Below, in pieces: positions 49,846 to 60,800 of a DNA stretch of 64,000 nt. The notes below the pieces were generated by a model. The model ran no database searches. It was not told the origin of the DNA and worked only from the letters and a program-made list of their open reading frames with translations. The position numbers and the translations under genes were made by a program. The stretch's first letter is position 1. Each line of letters begins with the position of its first letter. Source of the stretch: Viscum album (lineage: Eukaryota > Streptophyta > Magnoliopsida > Santalales > Viscaceae); assembly GCA_963277665.1 (NCBI GenBank), contig OY728165.1, positions 1,756,184,772 through 1,756,248,771 of the forward strand, written 5' to 3'.

Positions 49846-50597
49846 CGCCTGCCACGCGGACGCGGCCGGGCCGCCGCGTCCGTTCCCGGTTCCGCGCGGC
49901 CGCGGCTTCAGCCGCGGTGGACTTCCTCCACGGCGGCGCGCCGGGCGCCGGCGACCCGCGCCGCCGCCGCCATCCGCGGGCCGCCGGAGATGCTCCGGTG
50001 GCCCGATTCCTTTCCAATCTGTGCCGTTGTTCCTCCCGGGACGCGTCCTTCACTGCGAAATTAACAAATGGCCCTTGCGTCGTGCTTTTGCCGTCGCCCG
50101 CCAAATCCGCACAAAAAGGAAGATCAGCGGAGGGTTGCCGGGTCTTGTTCGTTAGACCCGCACCCTCCGCGTTAGTCATAAACCACGGGAGGAATAATCA
50201 ACAACAATTTTAAATAAATTAAAATTGTCGGAGATCATGTTCTTCATTTTAAAAGAATAAACACGGGAAATAAGATAAAATAATCCAACATCCCTTACTT
50301 TGTCGTCGTCGTCGGACGAGAGGTCGTCGCGGAATCGCTCGTCACGGATGAAGGAGATCGTCGCGTCGTCGCAGTATCCGGCGTCGCGTCGCCAATCTCC
50401 GGATCAAGAGAAAACAGATTTAATTAATTAAATCCATTGTCATCGAATTAAAAAAAAAGAATTAGAAGGTTCGATTCTCACCTTTGTTGCCGAACGAGGA
50501 TCGGCCGCGGAAGAAGAGGCGTCGCCGAAGAACGTCGCGGGTAAAGCTCGTCGACGTCGCAGATCTCGGCATGCGTCGTCGAATTCCGGTCGCCGGC

Positions 50598-50602
50598 GTT
50601 CT

Positions 50603-50642
<40 letters not shown>
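50598..50642. repeat. 9-bp tandem repeat (GTTCTTCGC)x5, 5' LTR copy
   Basis: Five perfect units as in the other LTR at 44257-44301. Confidence 0.95.
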
Positions 50643-50644
<2 letters not shown>

Positions 50645-51393
50645 GGAGATGAAGAAACAAGATTCTCTCAAATCCTTTCAAAGGATTTTTAGGTTGGTCT
50701 TATTTTATAAACATGCCAACACACGAAACCGGTTAAGAAACGATCCATCAATTCGAAAGAAACGACCCATTTAATTTACGAAAGAAACAGCCCATTTAAT
50801 TCACGAAATAAACCGCCCAATTAAATGGTCTGTTAAGAATTAAAGAAAACGCGTCGGTTGACTTTTCAGTTACTTTGACGGGTTTTCGCGGGTGCGTTAC
50901 TTAGCGAAAGAAACGGCGGGGCTCGTGCGGGCCCACCTCACAAATATCCTACGAAGGGGGTAGGATATTTCTGGATAGCATCCTATCCAGTTCAACTCAG
51001 CTCAAGCCGCCTTTAAGTGACTTCAAGTGGCTTCCAAGCAGCTTAAGTGAAATAAAATAAAGTTGTCGCACAAACTTTATTTTATTCTGACTTAAAGCCG
51101 CAAAATTTAAAAACCACGTCTGAGCAAACGCAACTCCGGAAGAGGCGTTTCTAAGCAAATACCGGCGCTGCGATTTCATCGGTGCCCTCAGAATTTGATT
51201 CCGGGCACCGGTTCAAAAGATAGAAAAACCCGCTCGTCCGTTCACTGAACGTACCCGAGCCAAACTTCGGAAATTGATTCCGGGCACACCGGGCCTCGGA
51301 ATCAGGTGCCGTCTGAAGCTGCGCTCTTGTAAAATTCCAAAGAAAATTAAGAAAAAAAAAATTTCCTTGAAATTTGCGGGTCTTTACAGATGA

Positions 51394-51960
51394 AGTAGGT
51401 GAAAGGAAGCTGATGGGACTAGAATTTGTAGAAGAGATGGCTGAGAAAGTTCAGTTGATTCAGAATCACATGTGAGTAGCTCAGAGGAGACCGAAAATTT
51501 ATGCTGATAAATGGATGACTGATCTTTCTTTTGAGGTAGGTAATCATGTCTTTCTAAATGATTCTCCATGGAAAAGTGTGATGTGTTTTGTTAAGAAGGG
51601 AAATTTGATTCTGAGGATCATTGGACCTTATGATATTTGGGGGAAGGTTGGATCAGTTTTGTATAGAGTGGATTTACCTCAATGTTTATCCATGGTACAC
51701 AATGTTTTTCATTTTTTGATGTTGAGAATGTATATTTCAGATACATCTCATGTTTTGAGTCTAGAGGTAGTTCAGTTGGAAGAAAACATCTCTTACGAAG
51801 AATAACCTGTCTATATTATTGACCATGGAGAGCAATTGTTTTGGAATAAGGTAATTCTCTATGTAAAGTTTTTGTGGATGAACCATATGATTGAAGAGGA
51901 AACGTTTGAATCTGAAAATGCGATGATGGATAAATACCCCAACTTATTTGGATAAGTAAA
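51394..51960 (+). pseudogene. integrase tail and chromodomain of internal 2
   Basis: Continues the integrase frame cut at 41256. GERKLMGLEFVEEMAEKVQ is followed by an open stretch 51515-51805 with VGNHVFL, VHNVFHFLMLRMYI, SHVLSLEVVQLEENISYEE. A decayed chromodomain follows (VKFLWMNHMIEEETFES, DKYPNLF) to about 51955. One stop interrupts the first part and another follows the tail. Confidence 0.9.
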
Positions 51961-51982
51961 AAATTATGAGGACGCTATTCCC

Positions 51983-51997
51983 AAAAGGGGGGAAGGA
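51983..51997 (+). other. polypurine tract before LTR C
   Basis: AAAAGGGGGGAAGGA directly before TGTAACATCC, nearly identical to the tract at 31415. Confidence 0.85.
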
Positions 51998-54900
51998 TGT
52001 AACATCCCAGGAAAATGAAGAATAATTGATTTTCATATTTATTAATATTTGTAAATGAAATATTAATTTTACTTTATAAGGGTTTCTATGTTCGATAGCG
52101 TACCCAATATTCAAAAATGGGATTCTTTGAAATCTTATGTTCCACACTAATAATATAATATTATTATTTTAAATGGTAGTTAACACTTATCTTTTTTATG
52201 GGTGGGAATGAAAAAAACTAACTACAATATGATTATACATGTTTGTTAATGGTATTTACTTTTATCCAATAGAAGTTAGAGGCTTAAAATGTGAATGAAT
52301 CTACTTTTAAGCATGATTTAAATTAAACGGATGATTTACTGCCTTTTAATGGATAACCGACATTAAATATAGTTTTGATCACTTTAATACATTAATATTG
52401 ACCATATAACTTCCTTATTTAAAATGGGGACATCAAAATTTACATTATGTTAATTTTCTAAATTTTTCTGATAATGTTCATTTTTTTATGAATATAGAAA
52501 ATATTGTATTTTTATTCAAAAATGCGTTTTAATATGATTTATTTATATGGATAGATTATATTTTTAATTGGATTGAAATTTTAAATAAAATATATTTTTA
52601 TCATTTAATCGAATGTTGGTCGTTAGAATTAATATCATTTTGAATGTGGACATAATCAATAGTCAATCTTTTGATAGTTATTGTTTCTTAAAAACATGCT
52701 ATTTGTTTTAAAAACGGAAATTAATTTTAAAAATAATTAATTCTAATTTTATGTTTTGAATTTGGATAAACAAACATAATTCTTGAATTCGTAATATCAA
52801 ATATAGCTTAGGCTGATGTTTTAGTATTTTTCTGAAAACCATCAATTTTTGATGAATAGTTAAACCACTTAGTAGTAGTTAACAAAACTGAATTTTTCAT
52901 TAAAATAAAATTTTACAACTTTGTGAATTGAATTTAAAAAATAATACATATATTATTGTTATTAGTTAGTAAAACGTGGTTCAATAATATGAAAATAATT
53001 TTTGATGAATAGTAACTTATGACTTTATTACCGCGGTTAAAGGTATATAGGTTAATTAAAGATCAAAAGAATATTATAATAATTCAAAATTACCTTAACA
53101 CGTGTTATAACCATATTTTATGCGGAATTTCCACCCATTTCCATCATTGGGTTTATTTTGGGACCCCATAGAGCCACTTATGAAAGATAATGACACTTTA
53201 GATTAATTATTTTAATATAAAGGCAAAAATCACATAAACAAAAATCTTTTAGTAAAATAATTTTTATATGGTGTTATATAAATTATATTATAAACTATAA
53301 ATATTCTTTGTAATTATAAAGATATTTTATACATCATGAAATTTTATTATTATTTTTAGACATCAAATAAATAAAATTATTTATGACACAATAATGATGC
53401 CGTATTTACCTCCTAAATAAATGATTTAAATAAATAATATTATAATGATTAAAATAATTTCCATAATAGGTTAAATTATGATTGGATGATATTATTTCTA
53501 CCATGAGTCATCTTATTTTCTAATTTAATGATTTTTGGTCCTTTTGAAACTGAAGATACGTTTATAATAAAATAATGTATTCACACTTTCTTAAAGAGTC
53601 CCTCCTCTCCCTTATAAAAGGAAACCACTTATAACCAGTTCCTCACACCTCTCATACATTTTGTCTCGTATAAAATCTACCCAATTATTCTTCCTACATC
53701 CCTATCATCCTCCTAGAAGCTTTACCTTAGGCATAAGGCACTTTAAGAAGTCCATTGGTTCAAACCAAAGGGAGTTACCCAAATTAAAAGTAATGGTTTC
53801 TCTTAAATTGTATTCTATTATTTTACTTCTCCAACCACTAAACTCTTTTTATTCCTTTCTTTTGTAACAAAAAAATTATCCTCAATATAACAGGATGTTT
53901 TTATCAGAATAATTAGAACTACAATTACACAAACCTCTATCTAATAGATGAACAACATAATGTTCATGTGGATGGTAAACTAATGAATCACGAAACGATG
54001 ATTGTTCCAATATCTCCAACTGCCTCTCATGGTGGAAATTATGATGGAACTGAATTTATATATTATATATATTATGTTTATGTTTTTTATGCTTCTGTAA
54101 TTTCCATTTATAGAATTCCTTTTTGTTTTCCATTATAGGTACATGTGATAATCTTGTTAGAGGATGTGCAGACTACCGCCCCCTCAAAGTGATATGAATC
54201 GTTAAATCCATATGTGGGACATATAAAGAATGGAGTTAATGATATTATATATGATATTATATATTAAATTATACTCGAAATATAATATACCTATGTATCA
54301 TTATGTTTTAATTCCACTAAAATAATAAATAGAAATTAAAGTAGCTTTCATGCGTACGTACGTCTTACCATCTCCATGAACGGTGCATTTCATTTCTTAC
54401 CTCTAATTGTTCTCTACAATTATAAATACATTTATTTACTGGATATATATATGATATATATTATATCTAAATCCTAAATATCATTATGTATATAATGTAA
54501 TATTAACCACATGGGATACTTGTAAATATAAGGTGTTCATTTTTGACTCATGTACCAAATATCGACAAAATAAGAAGTTAATAACTTTAATGATTAAATA
54601 ATATTTATAACATGGTAATAAGTGGTCTAAAATGAATAATAAACCTGAAAATGGTTCCTAAGAAAGTATAAATTAACATTAGTTTATTATTTAGGAGATT
54701 AATTAACGATCGAGTCAAGTTGGACATGAGAAAGGGGACTTCGTCTCAATCTCCTTTCATTGGAGCATATTTAGTTTTATACATGAAATTATTTTATACC
54801 GTGTATTAAACACTTTGAATTTTCATTTCATTCAAAGGGAATATTTTTATATGAATTATTTTACTAAAAAACGAAAAAAAATTATGTAATGTAAGCGGTG

Positions 54901-55776
54901 ACAATGTCCTTTCCACGACCGCGAGTATTATTTGATCTTTTGCTTCCTTAATAAACAGTATTGTTTTTAAAAGAAAAAATAAATACCATATACTCTTTCT
55001 ACTCATTTTGGTATTTAAAATTATTTTGGGAATGGATTAATTATTTCTTTATCATCAAATGGTATTTTGATATTGAAATGTGGAAATGTTATCATTCCTT
55101 TATGCTTATGTTACACATTATGATCATGTTGTGGTTCTAGGGCATTATTTACGTATACGGGTGGTTCCATGATAAACCTACGACGGGTGAGCCTGAGATA
55201 GCTCTATAATTCATTGGGTAACATGAAGGAGGTAAACATGAATGTTTCTCCAACAAGATTTAGGGGATATACTATGATGTGTATTACAAAGTAACTCCCA
55301 GTGTAGCTATGATAGCTAAAATTTAAGAATGATATGGATGCCACAAGTTACCTTTATGATTTATGATTTCTATGTGTCATTCATAAATCTTATGATTTCA
55401 TGAGGTAAGTAAAACAGTTCTTATTTTGTATGTATTTATGAAAATATGTTTTCATTCTTTGTTTTATAACCCTTAAAGATATTTTTTTCCTCATCCCACG
55501 TTTTGAAATATTTTCACAGGACATAAATATGAATAGGGTCAAGGATGGGATCAAGGAAATTTCATGAGGTATAAAACCTAGAACTAGACATGAATCTTTT
55601 TTTCAAGTGTTTTTATTTTATGAAGAAAATTGAAACTTTATAGAAATGAATACTTTATAATTTTTGAGATGTAATAGTTATGTCCTAATTCTCTAAAACA
55701 CTAAACCTGAAAAGATCCTCAATGAGAATTATTAATTTAATTCAATATTATGTAATGTTTAAGGCTGAGTCCTTAC
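51998..55776 (+). mobile_element. LTR C (3' LTR of composite)
   Basis: 3779 bp, same start (TGTAACATCCCA) as LTR B and same landmarks as LTR A. It ends CCTTAC before gaattt. The outer edge therefore has the CA end damaged and a near copy of the left flank gattt. Confidence 0.9.
53613..53620 (+). promoter_or_regulatory. TATA box of LTR C
   Basis: TATAAAAG after CCCTCCTCTCCC and before CCTCACACC, as in the other two LTRs. Confidence 0.65.
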
Positions 55777-56321
55777 GAATTTCATCTAATAAAACTCCCT
55801 TGTTATAAAAGGTATCACAATATTATAGGAAGATAAAGATGTTCTCATTTATGTCCTTTGACTATAGACCACTGACTTATCCTATGATCTAGATCATTTG
55901 AATGGGTATAGGTTTAATTTCAAATAATTATGCAAGAATGGGGGGAATCATGATGATTTGTGTTGAAATATTGATTTATTGAAATCCATAATCCATGATG
56001 ATCCTTTCATGTTTCATCATGTGTTCTCTCTGAATAATTTGAAGTAGGTTCGGTGGATTCTGTGGGTTGCGTTCCATATGGTGGTGTTTATCAGCAATTA
56101 CTGACCATTAATGTTCAAAAAGATACATTTTAATCTAATTATCAAAGGCTTAAAGATCTTATGAATCCAGGTGTCATGACCAAGTCAAATTACCCTGGTA
56201 CATACACAATATTATAGAAGTAAGAGGTTAAAGACAGTCTCAAAAGAATAGATGTAAAAGGTGTTTAGGGAAAGTTAATCCTACATCTCCTTCTAGAGGA
56301 CATGAAAAGAACACAGTTGCG
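55777..56321 (-). pseudogene. Athila leader and gag start, right of the insertion
   Basis: Between the composite and the Athila primer site. On the minus strand a short reading (PTESTEPTSNYSERTHDE) near 56080-56020 could be the polar N-terminal part of Gag, but no diagnostic motif is present. Its place, right after the primer site and opposite the gag knuckle at 24.5 kb, is what supports the call. Confidence 0.5.
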
Positions 56322-56339
56322 TCCCCGACAATGGTGCTA
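56322..56339 (-). other. Athila primer binding site (tRNA-Asp type)
   Basis: The minus strand reads TAGCACCATTGTCGGGGA. This differs from the tRNA-Asp-type site TGGCGCCGTTGCCGGGGA, known in Athila/Tat elements, at four positions, all G to A or C to T. It adjoins the LTR end (TG...CA) with two spacer bases. Confidence 0.85.
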
Positions 56340-56341
56340 AA

Positions 56342-57853
56342 TGTTTTTGTTCCCTCATGCATCCAAAAATTTGTATGGCCTACATTTAAATTAGATTTAT
56401 TATTTTCCAAATAATTTCATACTATTACGGTTTTGTATAGAGATAGTCTAAGGTTGATCTCATATGGAGAATGGTGACTCTCATAGGTCTCTATCTTGAG
56501 ACCATTTTAATAGGATTCTTTTCATGTTTCTTTGGTTTGGGAGTCAATTAAATTTATTCTTTATGGTTAAATCAAATTTTAAAAAAGTGGTCAAGATCAA
56601 TTTAGAGTATATGTGAGAAGGTTAATCATTATTCTGATCTTTGTATGGTCCTCGTTTTTAGGATAAAAAGCAAGAAAAAGTCATTATTTGAATTTGGTCA
56701 TGTCCAATAGCTCTACCTATGAGAAAACTATTCCTTCATCAGGATCTGCTGACAACATAGTTTCATTAATATTTGATTATATAGTGGAATTTGTCATAGG
56801 GTAGTCGACATATCCTAATCTACACCATTTAGATAGGGGTATTCATATTTTATATCTTATAATTATGGATTGTTCAAATGAAATGGATAGCCATCAATCT
56901 ATTATCTTGATTTTTAATCCTTTTGGGTTACCAAAATTTTATTTAATGATATATTATGAATTAAGATATATCTTCTCTTGATCCCAACCCCTGAGATGCT
57001 CATCCATTCATGGTATGAGGGAATGTGAATAAATAAATAAATGTAACCATGTTTCATTGGATTAAATGATTTAAATTCAAATAATTCGCAATCCTGAAAT
57101 GGTTCGGTTTCACAATAAATGAAGATCATGTAACTGAGGTTTAAGAAGATGTAAATGAATATTAAATAAAATAATTACTTGAATTGAAAAGTGTAAATGG
57201 ATTGGACATGAATTTGAATATGGGAGAAGGTATGTGATGTGATGGAAATTTGAATTAAAAAGCATGATTCAGGGATCCTAAATTGAAATAGAATATGGAA
57301 TGATAATGATAATTGAATTTTTGAGCTAAAGTGATGGAGGAAACTCGATGGGAACAAAAACAAAGTGAAATAACAACTCTAGAATTCTCTCCAATGCGAT
57401 GTTAATGTGTTGTATATATATGAAACATGGATCCCCACATGTAATATATTACATGTCGTGTAACACTGATCAACGTTCTTATTTGTGTATTTTGAATCAT
57501 TCAAGTATCATAAGCATATATCACATGAAATCTCATGTTTGACAACTTACACATCATTTAAAGATGACTCACAAAGATTTTTTACCTTATATATGTTCCT
57601 CTGGAGAGGATTTCTCATTCAATGTCATTGACTATGATCACATCCTGTATAGACCAGTGACGACGTTTAAGGGCTTGTTTTTCTCTAGACGTCACAAATG
57701 GGTTCTCGAAATGGATCACAGCTTGTCACATGCTCTGAAATACTATTAAATGATTCATAGTGATAATTCAAAACATGTAATATGCGACTTCAGCATTTTT
57801 TATGCATTTCATCTTTTTAATAACTTGATGATTCATTCCGGCAAAAGTAACCA
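56342..57853 (-). mobile_element. 5' LTR of Athila-like element
   Basis: Homologous to 14159-15670. The inner end is fixed by the primer site. The outer end is placed at CCA (57853) because the next five bases, catac, match the left flank cataa in four of five positions and the block length then equals that of the other LTR. The pair has many indels and substitutions, so it is old. Confidence 0.65.
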
Positions 57854-60800
57854 CATACCAATTGAATTATTGAATAACTAAATGAAAATTCTAATATAAA
57901 TGATAGAAAAAATTATATATAAAATTTTATTATCAATTTAATTTATACCATTTGATATAAAACATGGTCATAAATTTTTTTTTGACTAATTAGGTTCTTA
58001 ATACCCCAATCTGCATAGAAACCTTACAATTTATTGACCAAACTCTAGTTCCCATTTAATCGAAAATAATCACATTAAAAATGATAAAATGATCATACAT
58101 ACGGGTTAAATTATGTGGTTGTCCATCTCCTAACATATAAATCACCTATATAAATTATAGTATTGTATTTGGATAAAATTTACTTTCAAATCATATTACT
58201 TGAATATTTATCCTTTAGTGACATTGAATTTTAACAACTATTAAAGACAATAATAATGCTAAAATTAATGGATAAAATATGCCGAATACCTTTCATAATT
58301 ATACGCCACCATAAAACATAAAATACAAAAAATGGAACCCATTAAGTCACAAAATATATATTTATCCCTTATAATAATTTACATATTAAACTGAACAAGC
58401 ATGATAGAAATGAGAGGAATCACATCCAATCATTCTATAAACACATAATCATGGCTTCTAAATAAGACAAAAATACATAAAAAATACCAATGCATGTTCA
58501 TAAAGATGTATAACATAACAGTCAATGCACACAATCCAAATCACCAGAAATTTATACAGAAAACTATGCATCCTGGTATATTCATGAAAAGTTAATTTAT
58601 TTGTGACAATAGTGATGCATGATATGATTTATATTTTTCATACCCAAATAATAGTAATATACCATTCATTTTTCATAAATCATTATGTCATACAAATTAC
58701 ACTAATGAATCATGGTGAAATCATATTAATAATAATTGAAAAAAACTTCACATTAATCCTATCCCTAGGAACTAATTCATTTCCCCATGGGTGAGGTGAT
58801 CAGTCCGAGACATGGCAATTTAACAAGAACATACACATTCTAGATCACATGTCTACCATCCCAGAAACAAAAAAGACAATGAAAACCTCATATCATTTCC
58901 CTTGGTTACATCCCTACATAATAGACCAATAAATAGTAGTTGGACCGATCACCACATGGCATGAAGTTCCTCTCCCAACAATCTTAAGGATTCAAACTAG
59001 TATAAATGGTCTATTAATAGTATTGTGGGTAGAACATACCCTCAAATATCATTTTATCGCAATGTGTTATTAGATAATATTTAATTGGAAAACGTGGAAG
59101 TGGTAATAAAATAATGATCCCCCCTGAAGAATAATATAATATCTGAATAAAAATCTGGTCCTATGCCGATTAAAAAGAAATCATGTATGACAGATGATAT
59201 TATAAGTGCATTAATTGTGAATTAAAAAAGAAATTAAATGTAATAAAATAATATTTCCCGATGACTTGATTGATGAACATTACAATCGCTGTCTCTATCA
59301 AATGCTCTATACTCCCAATTATAAGAAAAAAAAAGGAAATCAACTATAGTCTTTTAAAACAAATAATGTCTACATTTGTACCCTAATGCAATGGAAGCCC
59401 AAGAAGGGTGTTATATGAAAATAATAGTAGGTCAGAACTCATGACGTCTAGCCCAATCCATTGCATGAAATGTAATGTAAATAAGTGAGTAGGTATAAGT
59501 AGAAAAAAATTTATTCTGAATACATAAAAAACTACCCATATAGGATTTTGGGATATATTGCAACTATACCTACTGTGGTTATGTTTTGGGTATCTATGTT
59601 TGTGGGTAGATACTCCGACATCAGGATGGATCTTCCCAATCGGTGGACAATTCATTTACCATGGATGAATCTCTAAAAAAATTCCATGAAAAATTTCCTC
59701 ATCCCTCATTCATTCCATAATATCTCCCACGAGCATCTAGTGAATGTCTATATCGTACTCATACATTCCATTTAATCATATAATAATATGATTATAAACA
59801 AATGGCCTCATCCCGCATGATTTCCAGAATCACTCCATCAGGCATCAAATGACTATATATCTTTTCCTCACACATCACGAATAGTCATATAATTATATTA
59901 TTATAATAAAATTTCCTAAGCACATAATCTATGTAGAATCTCACACTATGGATTCAATTACACTTGTGCCTTTCCATAATGAGGTCTGAATAGTCATGCA
60001 CCCATCCCTCAGGCATCCACAAAAACAAGAGTCATATCCAAAAAACATATCATTCCATCATAATAAAACAATTTTTTTATAACTTACATTGATATAAAAG
60101 TATCTCATTGGATATGAATGAAAAAAATCACAAGGCTAATATCAAAAATACCAATTTCATTGTCATAAGACACAGTAATATATTAGCCAAATTTTCTTGT
60201 TACTAACCAAATTCAATTCATTATTCAGTGTTCCAAATCATCATCATAATTATATCATAACCATTTAAATTATAATTTTAAAAAAATGTTAATTAATATA
60301 CTAGCAACCCAAAAATATACAAGGTGATTCTTACATAGGAAACCACACAAAGTTTTTATTATTCCACTTAAAAAGTCTATTCCAGCAACTAATCATATTA
60401 TCTAATTTTTTCAACCACTCCAAAGTCAAATAGACTAAGTTATTATTAAATCCATGTTTGGAAATACTAATTGTTTTTTATTTCTCTCTGTCTCCATCCT
60501 TATGGACCCAATGGGATTAATTGAAGGTTTAAAAATTAAAGATAATAGTTTAATATAAATTATCTAATTTATTTGATCATGTACGTGACTTTCTGTCATG
60601 ATGTCACACATTACTGTTAAAATAAATAAATTTAGTAGAGGATAATGGATTTTAGACCATCCATTTAAATTATAATTAAATTAATTCATTTAATATATTA
60701 AATTAATTACAAGAAGCGAGACCATCTTGAATAATACATTTAATTTAAATACATTTCATTTAACTAAAAAAAGATGAAAATTCAATTACAATAATAAAGT

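Larger units (their letters stand above)
41257..51388 (-). mobile_element. young GC-rich chromovirus, RT-deleted (TR-GAG-like)
   Basis: A complete LTR element of 10,132 bp on the minus strand. The target duplication GATGA is perfect (41252-41256 and 51389-51393). Removing one copy restores the interrupted integrase text, which then matches internal 1 at 30810-30850. The LTRs are 3790 and 3829 bp, TGTAAAGACC to GGGTCGTGACA on the minus strand. The internal domain is only 2.5 kb: gag, the end of protease, then the integrase tail and chromodomain. It is CpG-rich, unlike the rest of the window, so it is recent. Without RT it depends on a relative for movement. Confidence 0.97.
47560..51388 (-). 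mobile_element. 5' LTR of GC-rich chromovirus
   Basis: 3829 bp. It retains an 88-bp segment (about 49191-49278) missing from the 3' LTR and has a 24-G run where the 3' LTR has 8 G. It lacks part of the GCC-repeat block that the 3' LTR has at about 43502-43600. TSD GATGA follows at 51389. A possible TATA element on the minus strand (TATATTATA, about 49509-49518) lies in the middle; this placement is only suggestive. Confidence 0.95.
25055..55776 (+). mobile_element. tandem Tekay/Del-like chromovirus: LTR-int-LTR-int-LTR
   Basis: Three LTRs in the same orientation (25055-28832, 31431-39196, 51998-55776) enclose two internal domains. LTR A and LTR C are 3778 and 3779 bp. LTR B is about 3.6 kb once its LINE insertion is removed. 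Each internal domain has a tRNA-iMet-type primer site after its 5' LTR and a purine tract before its 3' LTR. Only the outermost ends are flanked by a candidate duplication (gattt/gaattt). This is the structure expected from unequal recombination between copies through an LTR. Nested later insertions are the LINE at 34210 and the GC-rich element at 41257. Confidence 0.85.

Noticed and set aside
41257..51388. Reading the element as two solo LTRs flanking a host gene
   Set aside because: The interior has gag, a protease end, integrase tail and chromodomain in the element's own orientation, with primer site and polypurine tract at the right edges.
59383..59655. 90-codon minus-strand frame with several Cys and His
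   Set aside because: No zinc-finger spacing or other motif; single open stretch in AT-rich DNA with no partner.
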